NCBI GenBank assembly: GCA_900095095.1
Contig: FMBT01000061.1
Span: 1 to 64,000 of the forward strand
Direction of reading: 5' to 3'
DNA: 64,000 nt
From: Fragilariopsis cylindrus CCMP1102
Lineage: Eukaryota; Bacillariophyta; Bacillariophyceae; Bacillariales; Bacillariaceae
Shown: positions 12,564 to 24,287 of the stretch, one piece after another
Position numbering within the stretch: position 1 is the stretch's first letter
Layout of the letters: every line of letters begins with the position of its first letter
Program-made: the position numbers and the translations under genes
Notes under the pieces: generated by a model
Seen by the model: only the letters and a program-made list of their open reading frames with translations
What the model was told of the DNA's origin: nothing
Database searches by the model: none

Positions 12564-15506
12564 ATGACGAAGACGACGACAACGAGTGAATCAGCTACGG
12601 ATCTTTAGTTCTGAAACACAATCTGAACTCCTGAGAATACACAGTGCGATGTCTGCCCTACCTGAACATAGTGAAAATGTCGAGGAGGAAATACAAAAAA
12701 TTAGACTGGCATTAGACGCCGTCTTCTCCTCCTCTCAACCCACGGCTAATACACAACGGGAACAAAGGCAACTAGCCGATCGTTACCTGACAAGTTTTCA
12801 AGAATCGACCGTGGCTTGGATGGTTTGCGATCGCTTGCTACAAGATAATTCTTCTACTGCAAATCCCCAAGAAGTTATGCGACAACAACAGCAACACTTT
12901 TTTGCGGCACAAACTCTTTCCACAAAATGCAGAGTCGATACCTTTCAACTTCCAGCATCTTCCCTCCCTTCATTGAGAGATTCTCTATTTGTTCACCTCA
13001 GTACGTATTCATCGGTGGGAAATGCTGCGCTAACAAATCGGTTGGCGATGGCAGTTTCTGCCCTTGCCGTTCAAATGTCGTGGACGACTGTTGTAACCGA
13101 CCTATTGTCGTCGACTATATCTGATCCACAAAGAAGAACTATAGTGATGCAGATATTTAAGATTCTTCCCGAGGAATGTGCTTCTGATCGTCTTGTGCTC
13201 GCTGATGAGAATGTGAGATATCATATGCGGGATAATCTTGTTTCAAGTTCAACCGATGTGCTTCGCTTCATTCAAAGTTGGGACGGTTCTGCAGAGAAAG
13301 CATATGAAGTCCTGTACACATGGATTCGTTATGTTCCTATACAATCTACCGTTCTTACAGAATCTCCACTACTAGAAGCTTCCTTTAATGCTTTATTGGA
13401 TCAACAAACTATGGAACTTGCAGCAGATGTTATCATTGAGATTTATAGAATGTATCCAAGTCACATCCCTTCTAATCAGGGTTTAGTGCAGAAGATGATT
13501 CCACTATCCTCAAAGCTTCCCTTTGATCAAGCCTTAACATTAGGAGATGAAGATGTGCTTCGTACATATTGTCGGATTATAACCGAAATGGCCGAATCTT
13601 ACATGAGTTTGATCCTGTCGTCCCAATTTTTAGAAGCTTCAAAGCTGGTCGAATGGGTTTTGAGATGTTCTTCTATTCCAGAAACTGAAATTTCAAGCAT
13701 TACACTTCACTTCTGGTACAGCATGGTTGAGGAACTAGAAAGAGTAGAACCGTATGAATTTCGTCAGGATTTGATCGACCGATACACACCCTACTTGTTA
13801 CAGCTCATTGATACATGTTCGACACACTTAATGAAATACCCATCTAATGTGTCAGAAATGTCCGAAGATGAAATGGATGATATCTATCGAGATCGCTTTT
13901 ATGTGTCAGAAACTGTTGAGGATTGTTGCCGACTACTCGGTGGAAACGATGTCTTGGGACGTCTTGGAAAACTTCTACAGAATGCATTCCAGCTTGCCAG
14001 TAATGATCTATTGAATAACTGGCATGGAATTGAATCCTGTATGATGTGTATTTTATCAATCAATAAGTTCATACCGAGTGACGAAGCAGAGTTTTTACCA
14101 TTCTGCTTTGATTTAATTCCACGTCTGCCAGCGGATGTTCAACCTCTTCGGTGTACTGCGAGCAAACTGATAGGAAAGTACGCATTTTGGTTGGCAGCTC
14201 ACCCGCACCTATTGCAGCCCCTGCTCCCTTTTCTTGCGCAAGGTCTTTCCATACCTTTCTGCGCATCCGCTGCCGCTCTCTCCATTAAAGAGCTATGTGA
14301 ATGCTCAAATCAGAAGATTGCAATGGGAGAGCCAGTCCTGCAACTATACACAGAAATAACTTCTTCCCCTGGCCGTTTAGATTTGAAAGATGATCTTGAA
14401 GTGTTGGAGGGGGTTTGCAAGGCCGTCTCTCGTCAGATCAAAGAAACTAGTGTTGATGGATCCAATTACGTCCAAAGGATTGTCCAACCGATAGGAAATC
14501 GACTTGCAGCCACAGTTAACAACCCAAACTGTAAGCCTAAACAGGATGTCATTCCTGAATTAGACCGTTTGACTATAATAGTTCAATTTTTGACCGTTCC
14601 TACACAACCAACTTCCGTTACCAATCCTATCATGGAAGTCATACAATCAATCTGGCACCTTTTGGATGCTATTTCAGTGAGATATCCTCAGGACAATCCG
14701 TTGGCCGAAAAAATCTGCCGCTTTCACAAGCACGCGTTAAGGTCTTGCGGAGCAGCCGCGTACGAACCCATGCTTGAGCCTCTAATGAAGCAATTGATTC
14801 AAAGTTACGAAAGATCTAGACAATCAGCTTATCTTTATGCCGCAAGCATATGCGTCACAGAGTACGGCCGGATCCCAAAGCATAGCTCGAATCTTTTCAA
14901 TATGATAAATGCCATGGCGACTGTATCCTTTTCGTTCCTTAACAACCTCGATGATTTAACTCGTCATCCTGATGTTGTTGAAGAGCTATTTTATATGATG
15001 GGCCGCATGATTACTCATTGTCCTGAGCCGTTAGTGATGAGTCCATTACTACAAGCTCTTTTCCAGTGTGCTGCCGTTGGTATGCAATTGGATCATCGTG
15101 CTGCAAATAAAGGTACATTGAATTTTATCGAGAATTCTATTAATTACGGACTCACTTTGAAAGAACGAAACCAACATGATTGTCAACAGGCTTTGGAAAG
15201 CGTCCTTGCAATGAAGGACAAGCTATCGTCAATAATCTTACGCTTTCCTTAATGGGTGATCTACCAGCGTGTAATGTTGACTCCGGTAATGGATCGATTG
15301 CTGGTATCCTTTGGAAATTACATTCTCTCTCTCCGGCTATGATGACTCAATGGATGACTGTTGCATTAGCTACCGCTCCAGAACGTCCTCGAATAGATTT
15401 TTTCGGATGTTTGAATAATAGTGGAATTCCCCGAAATGATTTTAATCTAGCGGTGAGAGCTTTCATGGGTGGATGTAAAAGAGAAAGAAGGCTTGCTAGA
15501 AGATAA
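12564..15506 (+). CDS. Importin-beta family receptor, transportin-3-like
   Basis: Karyopherin of the transportin-3/Mtr10 group, which carries SR-rich splicing factors into the nucleus. The long open part (12586-15252, about 888 codons) reads throughout as alpha-helical HEAT repeats. The N-terminal pattern matches the family: ADRYLTSFQESTVAW, DRLLQ, FFAAQTLSTK, LPSLRDSLFVHL and NRLAMAVSALAVQMSW. A start at ATG 12564 gives a short Thr-rich leader but needs a frame change near 12600. The C-terminus needs another near 15215, after which NNLTLSLMGDLPA continues to the stop at 15506. The joined length of about 965 aa is close to the roughly 920 aa of animal TNPO3. Both breaks are one-base events in a gene likely to be essential, which favours assembly error over a pseudogene. 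Confidence 0.82.
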
Positions 15507-15714
15507 TGACAAAATCTACATAGCTAAAAAAATAGAAGTTTGCTAACTAGAAAATGATGACAAAATCTAAAATCTATACTGTGAAAAGAATAGACTAACT
15601 TTAGAACTATACCCAAATAGTTTATCATATTATATTTAAAAAAGTGTTAAGATAGAAAAGGTATACATGCGCCCTTTGTAGCAATTAGTAGTAACTTATC
15701 TAATATTATTATCA
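15507..15714. other. Short convergent 3' spacer with imperfect tandem repeat
   Basis: Between the importin stop and the transporter stop. A unit of about 50 bp beginning AATGACAAAATCTA and including TTTGCTAACTAGA-like sequence occurs twice, imperfectly, at about 15505-15600. Both 3' untranslated regions must fit in this 208-bp gap. Confidence 0.4.
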
Positions 15715-17607
15715 TTATTTTGCAGCGGCAAGTTCGACATCACCATCCTCTTCTTCTTCATCTTGATATTCAGTAAGCATCTTTCGCATTTCTTCATCTT
15801 CGTGTTCCTTTTCTTGTTGTTCTTTTGTGATTTGTGTTTCGCCATGATGTCCATGACCTCCACCCTTCTTACTCTTTCCCATGAAATTCATTACCATTGC
15901 TGTAACGGATACGACAAGACCACTGATTTGGATCCCATTAAGATGATGTCCGTAGAAGTATATCGAAGCCAACAGTGTAGTAATCTTTCTCGATAATCCA
16001 ATGATACTACATGTCAGAGCGCCAAATTTAGAAATGGTTACAAAAATGAAAACCTGATTGATATATTATTAATCATCGACCATCGAAAAGGGGAAGAAAA
16101 AGGAAAATTATATTTTTTATATTAGACTAAGACAAGAAAAAGAAGAAAAATAGAATCGAAATAAATACTATTTGATGAATGATTCGATGAACCCTTACCT
16201 GTCCCATTGCTCCACTTAATCCAAGAGCGACCAATAAAAGACCCATCTCTTGACACATTTGAATGAAAATATGGAGCTGGTTTAGAACCTATAAACGTAT
16301 TACGTATTGAATAGAATGACATATTCAAAAATAGTCATAATAAGAAGTTAGTTTAGATTCTACAATCAAATGAAGAAGAAAAAACAATGTACCAATCATG
16401 AACAAAAACCAGCCAGCACCTCCCATAAGATGAAATCCAAACCTACAAAGAAAACTGCTATTTTCCCATATTTCAAAAAGTCAATACATGATATCAATAA
16501 ACTCACCAAAAGAGATACACCTGCCAATATTGTCTTGCCTAATTGGATATTATACATCAAATCAAAGGGTTGGACACTATGGACACTCATAAGCTTGTCT
16601 TCATATGCACCTGTACCACCATCAAAGCATAGGGAAATGAATAATAGTATAATACCAAGGAATTGTGATCCAGAAGATTTCTCTTCGTCATTACCACCGC
16701 CACCACCCTTTCCCTTGCTTTCCTTACCTCCACCCATAAATAAAGCAACACCAAATACAATCAAAACAACATTGATATATTTTCGAAAATCATATCGTTT
16801 GCCCATAAGTGTTCCCATAAGCATTACTGGGACAGGTTTACAACTTTTAGCTAAAACTTGAATGGGATAAATTACATAGCGAAGTGATCGAACTGATGTA
16901 AATGTTGATCCCATACTAGTTAGACCAAGAATAGCAAATCGTGACGGGGGGATCGTTGTTAGAGTCTCCCCTCGGACATACCGTCCAGCAGCTGCTGTTA
17001 ATGTATACAATCCTGATGTAACAAATAGGAAACTTAATTCATGCAATTTCCGTCCACCACTAGTTGTGTATTCTAAAAGTAATCCATAACAAACAAATGA
17101 TGCCATAATACCAATAAAACATAAAAATAACCATATTAAATCAGATGTCTGTGATGATTTAGATTCCTCTTTATATAGATCTTCAATGTTCACTGGAGTA
17201 ACTAGTTCATTCTCTGGATAACCACCATCATCGTTACCACTATTTTTCGTTGGAGTTCCAGCAACACCATCACCAATGGCAGCAAGCATTCCTCCTCCAG
17301 CATTAGTTTCATCAATCAAACCATCACCACCAAGTTCTGAAAAAGATTCTTCATATTCTAGATTAAGTTTAGTATCATTGGCAGGGATGAATTCCGCCGT
17401 TTGAAATGCATCATCATAGCTGCTGATGCTTTTTTTGTTGTCGTCGTTCTGATTGAGATCATTTTCAGGTGTTGTTGTGTTATTGTTATTGTTATTCTTT
17501 TTCTTATTCTTCCGTCGTTGTGAAGCTTTTCCTTTACCTTTCCTTCCGGGGTTGGCAGCACCACCAGCAGTCAATACCCGGATTTCGTTACTTGGATTAT
17601 TTTCCAT
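15715..17607 (-). CDS. UAA-family nucleotide-sugar transporter (SLC35B-like)
   Basis: Multi-pass antiporter expected to move nucleotide sugars into the ER or Golgi lumen. Three exons: 17607-16507, 16288-16199 and 16053-15715. The donors are GTGAGT and GTAAGG, and the acceptors ATAG and TCAG; all junctions are phase 0 and give 509 aa. I chose the ATG at 17607. The first 145 residues or so are a hydrophilic Lys/Asn/Asp-rich tail, then come about ten hydrophobic segments. Family signatures include the start of the first membrane segment (LIWLFLCFIGIMASF), KPVPVMLMG, and the C-terminal core GQVFIFVTISKFGALTCSII, SRKITTLLAS and GHHLNGIQ. The last 50 residues are charged (KSKKGGGHGHHGE onward) and probably cytosolic. 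The long N-terminal tail is unusual compared with animal SLC35B1 (about 320 aa). Substrate specificity cannot be read from sequence. Confidence 0.88.
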
Positions 17608-18658
17608 GGTCAGCAATCACACGAAGCGTCGTAATACAAAGTAGTAAGGCTTGATTGAAGAAATAAATAAATGATCGTCGTTCTGTTTTTGAAATTGTGT
17701 CTGTTCTATTAGTGCCAAAAGAAAAGGTTTATGTTGTGAAGTAACAAAACAAGAAATGACAATTTCAAATTATGTGCCGACACGAGATCCAGTGACTGTA
17801 AAAAACGACACTAAAAAGCAAAGAAAAATCGAAGCACCCCATGCTGGGACGCGCAGAAAATTGACATAACAAACCACAGATCTACTCTAAAGTAGTACAA
17901 TGTACATCATACATCATGATGTCTCAAAAAGGATAATCTAATAACCTATTCCTATTTGTATTAGTTGTTCAGTGAAGTCAGAATTCACAGTGTAACCATT
18001 ATCTGTTCTCAAGACAGAATTTATCAAATACTACTTGATGCAAAAGTATGTCAAATGATTATAAAAGTGTTGCCAACTAAGGAAGGAAGCATTAGAAGAA
18101 CTCAGTAAATTATGGTAGGTAAAGCTATGTAGCTTACTGGTTTCTGTGTGATAAATGTGATAGATTTTAGCACACACACTTCATGACATATCTGTTCATA
18201 TTGCTGTGTTGTGCCGTAGACTTGTAAGGGGGGAGAAATAATATATTGTTACCAAAAGTTAAGGTATTATTTGACATTAAACATTTGATGCCAGGCCATT
18301 GAGCATTAGTTATATCTTTTGTAAAATCTATTGGTATTGATGTAGTGAGATGATTACATCTTCTATAGTATTGTGTCTCACCCAGTCAAGGCCAGCAGAT
18401 TTTAGTGATTAGGATCAGCCTTTGTACGATGTAGAGTAGTCTTTATGATTTTAGCAAAGTCCAGCTAGCTTGATCATTCATTAGTTTTCGATCTATAGTT
18501 CGACATAATATATTGTATTAAATAAGATCTTCAAATTAAAATTATATGTATTGTATTTTATATGTATTATCAATGTTGACAAATAGCTTTGAGTCGGCTT
18601 ACCCCCCTATCATACCGGTATCCTAGGCATTGTGTGGTGTGATGTCCATAGGAGATGC
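17608..18658. other. Intergenic, no gene recognised
   Basis: AT-rich spacer upstream of the transporter and downstream of the kinase-like gene. No open frame with coding character or structured repeat was seen. Confidence 0.6.
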
Positions 18659-21448
18659 TCATTCAGATAAGTTATGGAGAAAGTCTTTGAATAATTTAGA
18701 AGAAAGAGGTTTACCAAGCGCACCATCAAAACCAGAAGGAAGCTGTACCGACGATGATGCCTCTAAATTGGAAGGAATAAAGCTTGAATTGACTTGGTAT
18801 ACATTCTTTTGTTGATTTACACGATTCTTACTTTCCCATTCACGAAAGTTTTCAATAACCTTACAGCTTGTAAGTCCCGGAAGTTCGTCGTCAAGTAAAA
18901 CGATATCCCAGTTGCGCATTTGCAATAGTCGCAAAGCAGCTTCACCGTTGTGGACAACAATCGATTTCCATCCGTTCTCTTCGGCAACTTTCTCTGCAAT
19001 GTCCGATATTGAATTCCCTTCTTCTACAATGAGACAAACTTTCATTGCCTGTTCGTTTTGAGGAGCTCGTCTAGTCTCAATTTCAGCTTTTTGTTTCTTC
19101 GACGTTGCGGCCGCATTGCTCTCTTCTTCAAGATGTACAGCAATAGAATCAAGTCTTGTAGTGACATATTGATACTCCTGCCCTTCAAGAATTTCCTCCA
19201 AATGCTTCATAGTTAACGGTTTGGCCCTGTAATCGTTCATTCCGACTTTCATACCCCGTTCAATATCTGAGTCGTTAGCGTGAGCAGATATTCCGACGAT
19301 ATACTGATCGAACCATGGACGGTGTTGAACTTCAAACTGCCGATACTGCTGAACACAATCAACACCATCCATTACAGGCATTAAAAAATCACAAAGAACG
19401 ATATCAAAAAGATTTGCTTGCAGTTCCTTCAGCCCTTCCATACCATTTACACTCTCAACTACATCAAAACCGAGTTTCTTCAGGATTCTTGACATAAATC
19501 TTCGAGTAACCATAGAATCTTCAATGATAAGAGCGCGTTTCTTACGACTTTCCGACACAGGTTCTACATATGCTGCGTAAGCCCTTTTCTGTGCACTTGA
19601 ACCTTCGGAGTCGTCTTCAACCACTTGACTCGTGCTACTATGCTCATCCACATCCACATCCATGTCATCGGACTCAACAACATGCTTTTTAGATGATTCG
19701 AGATCATCGACGGGATCTGGTATATCGAGAGATTCTTTGGAATCACGCGGTACAACTAACGGGATACTAAACCAAAAGACCGACCCTTTCAGTTCATTAC
19801 CATTCGAGTCAGTAAGTCGCGAACCACTTTCGCTGAAACCTCGAGGTCGGAATCCATACCTTCCTTCGATTGAACTTATCTGTGATGCAACCGAATACAA
19901 TCCAAGACTCGTCCGGGAAGTTACCTCAGCAGGACCGTTTTTCCCCAACGAAGAAAGAGTACACGAATTGTCTGGTTCGTTGGTATTTGTGACGACAGGC
20001 TTGAACAAGTGCTGGTATTGATCAACATCGATTCCACATCCTGTATCTTCAACTGAAAAACATAGATGAGCTCCTCCTTCACCTCCATTGCCAACATCCG
20101 TATTAGTTTCTTCTATATCGTCATCAACAAATATCTTTAGATGTACTGAGCCGGTCTCAGTCTTTGCACAGGCATTAGTTAAGTAGTTAACTACAGAACG
20201 AAAGACCTTTAGGTCATCAGCCACGATGACAGGAGGAACGGCATCGTCTGTTGTTATGACAAGTGGAACCTGTTTCGGGAAAGGATCCATAACGACATGT
20301 AGATGCTTGACGAGGTCACGGATACTCAGAATATTATCTTCTGCGTCATTTTCTTCCCCTTCTTCTTTGATAATAGCGACCGTGTTCTTTCTTCTCTGTC
20401 TATTGAAAGATTCCAGTGATTTCTGACAAATACGATTCATGACAGACGAGCAAGCAAAGGCCGTATTAAATATCTCTTTTTGTTGACTCGATAACGAGTT
20501 TAAAAGCGTCTCATCCTCTCGAATAGAAGATAACCCCTCAACGACTCCTAATAGAGGTGTCATGAGATCGTTTGATGTGCAAGCAATCATTTGCGACGGT
20601 TGACGGTACTCAAAGTTTTGTCTTTCACGTTCTTCAACCATAACATCCATAATCATTCCTGCAATTTCTCTTAGATTTTGAATCATGTCCATTGATAGTC
20701 CCTCTGGACGTGGCTCTGTATCTAAAACACATATTGTACCTAAACGATATCCTTCGGGGCATACCAAAGGTGCAGCAGCATAAAATCGAAGATTGGGCAG
20801 TCCAACAACATTCTCGTGATCCTTAAATTCATCGTCCTTAGTAAGGTCAGGAACGACCAAGTGATCCTCTTTACTGATAACGGTTCGTGCACAAATAGAC
20901 GATTCTCTCTCATGTTCATTTTTTGCCATCGCACCAAGTCCTCTCGAAGCGAGAATATGGCCCTTTTCCAAATCTATAATACTAATGTAACTGATAGGTG
21001 CCTTGAAAATTCTAGATGCGAGAGATACTATCCTTTCATAGGCGGCGTTACGGCCCGATCCAACAATCCGGTAACTCTTCAATACGGCTAAACGTCGAAG
21101 TTCGATTTCCATTGCCTCTTTCATGGCTTCTTCATCCATGACTGCATCTGATGATTTATCTACATTTGCTGCTGCTGCTCCTACTACTACCGAGTTGAAT
21201 ATTGGAAGATCGTTATAATTTCGTAAATCAGTTCCTATGGCATCGATAATTGATGAGTCTGCTTCTTTTTTACTCTCATGACGTGGTTGAGTTACTTTCG
21301 TTGAAATATCCCATGGTGTATTTCGCGTCGTAGGCGACGGTTGATGTCCCATATTTGATAGGGCTCCTCGTAAGGCTCTAGCATCGCCACTGAAATCATT
21401 GACGGATCTACTCTTTTGTTCTCTTCTTGTTGGATCAGGTTTCGTCAT
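18659..21448 (-). CDS. GAF - histidine-kinase-like - REC - REC hybrid protein lacking the H-box histidine
   Basis: Soluble hybrid two-component protein of 929 aa in one uninterrupted frame, starting at ATG 21448. Domains in order: a GAF sensor (about 110-275, with FKAPISYISIIDLEKG, SSICARTVI and RFYAAAPLVCPEGYRLGTICV); a helical dimerisation region; a HATPase domain; receiver 1; receiver 2. The H-box reads IACTSNDLMTPL, with Asn293 (AAC) where the phospho-accepting His should be. ATP-binding boxes are largely kept: N-box YLTNACAKT (Asn425), G1 EDTGCGI (Asp468) and a partial G2 TSLGLYS. Receiver 1 has LIIEDS, CDFLMPVMDG (Asp687) and AKP. Receiver 2 has VEEG, LLDDELPG (Asp853/854) and GKP. No membrane segment or signal peptide is visible. 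A paralogue at 61.7 kb shows the opposite pattern of losses. It probably cannot autophosphorylate by itself on the usual His. Confidence 0.88.
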   Translation of the reverse strand: MTKPDPTRREQKSRSVNDFSGDARALRGALSNMGHQPSPTTRNTPWDISTKVTQPRHESKKEADSSIIDAIGTDLRNYNDLPIFNSVVVGAAAANVDKSSDAVMDEEAMKEAMEIELRRLAVLKSYRIVGSGRNAAYERIVSLASRIFKAPISYISIIDLEKGHILASRGLGAMAKNEHERESSICARTVISKEDHLVVPDLTKDDEFKDHENVVGLPNLRFYAAAPLVCPEGYRLGTICVLDTEPRPEGLSMDMIQNLREIAGMIMDVMVEERERQNFEYRQPSQMIACTSNDLMTPLLGVVEGLSSIREDETLLNSLSSQQKEIFNTAFACSSVMNRICQKSLESFNRQRRKNTVAIIKEEGEENDAEDNILSIRDLVKHLHVVMDPFPKQVPLVITTDDAVPPVIVADDLKVFRSVVNYLTNACAKTETGSVHLKIFVDDDIEETNTDVGNGGEGGAHLCFSVEDTGCGIDVDQYQHLFKPVVTNTNEPDNSCTLSSLGKNGPAEVTSRTSLGLYSVASQISSIEGRYGFRPRGFSESGSRLTDSNGNELKGSVFWFSIPLVVPRDSKESLDIPDPVDDLESSKKHVVESDDMDVDVDEHSSTSQVVEDDSEGSSAQKRAYAAYVEPVSESRKKRALIIEDSMVTRRFMSRILKKLGFDVVESVNGMEGLKELQANLFDIVLCDFLMPVMDGVDCVQQYRQFEVQHRPWFDQYIVGISAHANDSDIERGMKVGMNDYRAKPLTMKHLEEILEGQEYQYVTTRLDSIAVHLEEESNAAATSKKQKAEIETRRAPQNEQAMKVCLIVEEGNSISDIAEKVAEENGWKSIVVHNGEAALRLLQMRNWDIVLLDDELPGLTSCKVIENFREWESKNRVNQQKNVYQVNSSFIPSNLEASSSVQLPSGFDGALGKPLSSKLFKDFLHNLSE

Positions 21449-22545
21449 CGTTGCTGCCCTTTTTATTCCCGAAATTGATATTTTTGCTTGGATTTATATC
21501 ACTACAATTCAGAAGTGTTTAGACTGTACAATTATTGTCTTGTCTAATGATTAATACGGTAGACTGTACTTTTAGGTCAGGTGTTACTGACGATTGGTAA
21601 ACCGCATTAGTGTCGAACAGGTTGAAGAAAATGAGAAAACGGTATGTAAATGTTACAGTACTTCCTCTGTGAAACGAATAATTAGGGCGAAAAATAACTA
21701 GGAATTTTCAATGAATAAATAGCTTGTAAACACTAAATTCTACTTATTTTCATTTGTTTTTTACATATTCGCTATAGGGTTATACCTAAATGTATAGTTG
21801 AAAATCCCTAGCAAATACTACGCTAATTATACGTTTCACGGCGGAATTTTTAAATTAGATACAATTTATTTTTCAATTTCAATACTGCTGTTGTCACCAC
21901 CACGCTGAACACGTAGCTAGTCGCACAAAAAAGGTGGTGGCTTCGCGCAAAAGAGATAAGCCGTTCTACGTGTTTCGATGTTCCTCAGCTTCTTTATTAG
22001 CAACAACACCGAAACACGCAATCATAACTCAAACTACTATGATCGACCTGTACAGGTCACTTTATCTCCGAATACCTTCAGAAGTAAGAGCAGAGTAGAA
22101 TCAGGGCTCCACAGGAATAGACTTCGGAGTGTTAATGTAACTGGAGAATTGTCAGATGAAAACACACATCTCTAGGGAAGGAAAGAGCACGAGGGAGGCA
22201 GACGGACAACTTGGCTGCAAGCGGATTCTCGAAGAAGAAATGATTACTACCGCTGACTACTACTGGTGAATCGCTCGGCCTATGATATGACGTCCGGAAT
22301 CGTTCACCTTACGGAATTGAAAGCTAGGAAGCCGAAGTCAAACGGCTATTCTAACCGAACAACCCAGCAACAGCAACAACATTGAGTAATTCTTAAACAC
22401 AAAAGCTAGAAGATAAAATTCTATAAAAGAGCAAGAAAAGTTATGTATAAATTCGATTCTGTAGCTATATGCTTCGTCTTATTTGATAGAATCATTGGAT
22501 ACGTTATAAAGGAAGATTGCTGCTTTTTTTCTTGTTTATTTTTTG
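21449..22545. other. Intergenic spacer containing a MITE-like inverted repeat
   Basis: Spacer between the kinase-like gene start and the 3' end of the F-box-like gene. The only structure I see is the 185-bp inverted-repeat element listed separately. A 66-codon open frame at 21978-22175 has no recognisable domain and is not called. Confidence 0.55.
21662..21846. mobile_element. MITE-like non-coding element with ~25-45 bp terminal inverted repeats
   Basis: The left end begins TTCCTCTGTGAAACGAATAA. The reverse complement of the right end begins TTCCGCCGTGAAACGTATAA, and both continue with TTAG. Similarity resumes further in as CTAGGAATTTTCAA against CTAGGGATTTTCAA. The total is about 185 bp with no open frame. 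This is the layout of a miniature inverted-repeat element. No clear target-site duplication is visible at the ends, so an old insertion or a regulatory hairpin remains possible. Confidence 0.55.
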
Positions 22546-23658
22546 CTAATTTCGACATTCAATTTTTGGACGTTCCAACTTTAACATGTCAATATTTTCT
22601 TGTGTTAAATCACTTCGAAACCAACGTAGAGATGAAGGAGCATTCAGAACAAATTTGATCAAAGCATTTTGTGGAATAGCCACAGTAGGTTCATCACGAG
22701 TTAACTTCTCGCATACTCTTGCATTTCGAATCGAAACACGTTCGAGAGCCTCGCTGCAATAGTGAAAGATGAAATTATTTCCGTAATTTTCTAGATTCGA
22801 TATGGTGTCTTTTACCCTTTGATCGTAGACGAACTCTGAATCGTCCATGATGATCTCTTTCAGATTATTAGAATATCGCATGTTACATCCATCCAATTCG
22901 ACGCACGAATCTTTATCAATATTTTTCCACGTTACTTTTTCCAGATATGGACATCGGAGGGAAAAACACTTAAGACGGGTAATACATGCGTTGGAAAGAT
23001 CAATTTCACGTAAATTTGGCAACATTGTTGCCAAAATGTTTGGAAGGGATCTCGAATCTTCAACTTTCCAACATGGCGTAGTAGGCGATATTGAAATATC
23101 TAACGACAAAATCCAATCCATTTTTGGGCTATCAAATCTGAAAATCGATGCTACTTCTTCCTCAAAAATATAATCAAATTTGTCTACATCATTCACTTTC
23201 ATGTGAGGATAACGTCGTAATTTCATGTATGTCTCGTTGTCCCGTAAAGCATCATGGAAAAATTGCTGCAGTAATGCGCGTGTCGAAGCTTGGGCTTTTC
23301 CTAGTCGGTGTTGGAACCGTAGTGGTAGTCGTGGGGTAATTACAATAGTAGGAATAATTTTCCTTTCAATACCTGGTCTTTTACAATCCTCATACGTTTG
23401 TTTCGAAACAAGTGACAAGGTAATACGTTCTTCATGTGTCTCTCCTAAATAATTGAAGATGCAAATACGCATATCTATGGGCAAATCTAACAACACGGTC
23501 GATGTTCCTGAAGAGGGGATCCCCACCGCATTCTGTTTTTTTCTGCTAGTAGTAATCCTATTAGAAGTAGTAGAACGTGATGCAGATAGGCGTTTGTCGT
23601 TACTGCGTCCACGCGCCCTTTTCCTCGATTTTAACAGTGTACATAATGGTGACGACAT
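22546..23658 (-). CDS. F-box-like protein with degenerate leucine-rich region
   Basis: A 370-aa protein from ATG 23658, uninterrupted. It has a basic Ser/Arg-rich N-terminus, then an F-box-like segment at about 58-90 (VLLDLPIDMRICIFNYLG, then RITLSLVSKQTYEDC). The rest contains irregular leucine-rich strands, e.g. LPNLREIDLSNACITRLKCF, CPYLEKVTWKNID and NNLKEIIMDDSEF. The end, FVLNAPSSLRWFRSDLTQEN, looks like a conserved cap. F-box proteins link substrates to SCF ubiquitin ligases; the leucine-rich part would pick the substrate. The F-box assignment is by pattern and the target is unknown. Confidence 0.65.
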   Translation of the reverse strand: MSSPLCTLLKSRKRARGRSNDKRLSASRSTTSNRITTSRKKQNAVGIPSSGTSTVLLDLPIDMRICIFNYLGETHEERITLSLVSKQTYEDCKRPGIERKIIPTIVITPRLPLRFQHRLGKAQASTRALLQQFFHDALRDNETYMKLRRYPHMKVNDVDKFDYIFEEEVASIFRFDSPKMDWILSLDISISPTTPCWKVEDSRSLPNILATMLPNLREIDLSNACITRLKCFSLRCPYLEKVTWKNIDKDSCVELDGCNMRYSNNLKEIIMDDSEFVYDQRVKDTISNLENYGNNFIFHYCSEALERVSIRNARVCEKLTRDEPTVAIPQNALIKFVLNAPSSLRWFRSDLTQENIDMLKLERPKIECRN

Positions 23659-24287
23659 TTTGATCTTCTTTCGAATCTATCTATGGTGCCTAGTCTTAGT
23701 CTAGTCCAGCCTTCCTAATTACGTTGCAAGTTCAAAGTAGTACAGCTAGTGACATGACTAAGGCGAACAGTCCTATAAGTTTTATGATTTACCTTGTATG
23801 CTGCATTCATTTCCATCGATCGTGTCTTCATGTCTTCAAGGCGAGTACGCTGCAAGTTCAAAGTAGTAGCAAGTGTAGTACAAGTTTTGTGATGTACCAC
23901 CGTGTATTTTCCGTCTATTTTTTGGTCTTCAAAAAAAAGCAGACAGATTATATAATAGATACTCCTATTATTTTAGATCGATCTTGCGATGGATCTTGAC
24001 TATTTTGTTTATTTGGGGGAGGTTTGTTACTATTGATAAAAGGGGGAGTACTCTTTCCTGAAAGCATGTAAAAGTCGCCTCAAATGAGGCTCAAAAAATG
24101 AGGCCTCAAATGTATCTGAATTCTGCTTAGTCGCTTTCATTTGATTTCTCGATTTCTCAGATTTTCTGATTTCTGATCGTGTCATATTATAATATTGCAC
24201 ACTGTCCGAGTACCTGACCTAACGACAACGAAAGCAAGGAGGAAAGAACAAAGACATTGACAAGGGGACAGTAATTTGCATTTAGTT
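23659..24287. other. Divergent spacer with short direct and inverted repeats
   Basis: The divergent promoters of the F-box-like and oxygenase genes must lie here. An 18-bp direct repeat, TGCAAGTTCAAAGTAGTA, occurs at 23725 and 23851. Near 24075-24110 are two small palindromes, GCCTCAAATGAGGC and TGAGGCCTCA. No gene is seen. Confidence 0.5.

Noticed and set aside
12564-15506. Programmed ribosomal frameshifting as the cause of the breaks
   Set aside because: The breaks share no slippery heptamer or stop-codon context, occur in both directions and in many unrelated genes, and are often at plain homopolymers.
16380-16455. Possible extra exon in the UAA transporter encoding a hydrophobic peptide (GFHLMGGAGWFLFMIG)
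   Set aside because: It has AG and GT borders, but including it breaks the frame, while skipping it joins exons in phase 0 and yields the spacing seen in SLC35B-type transporters.
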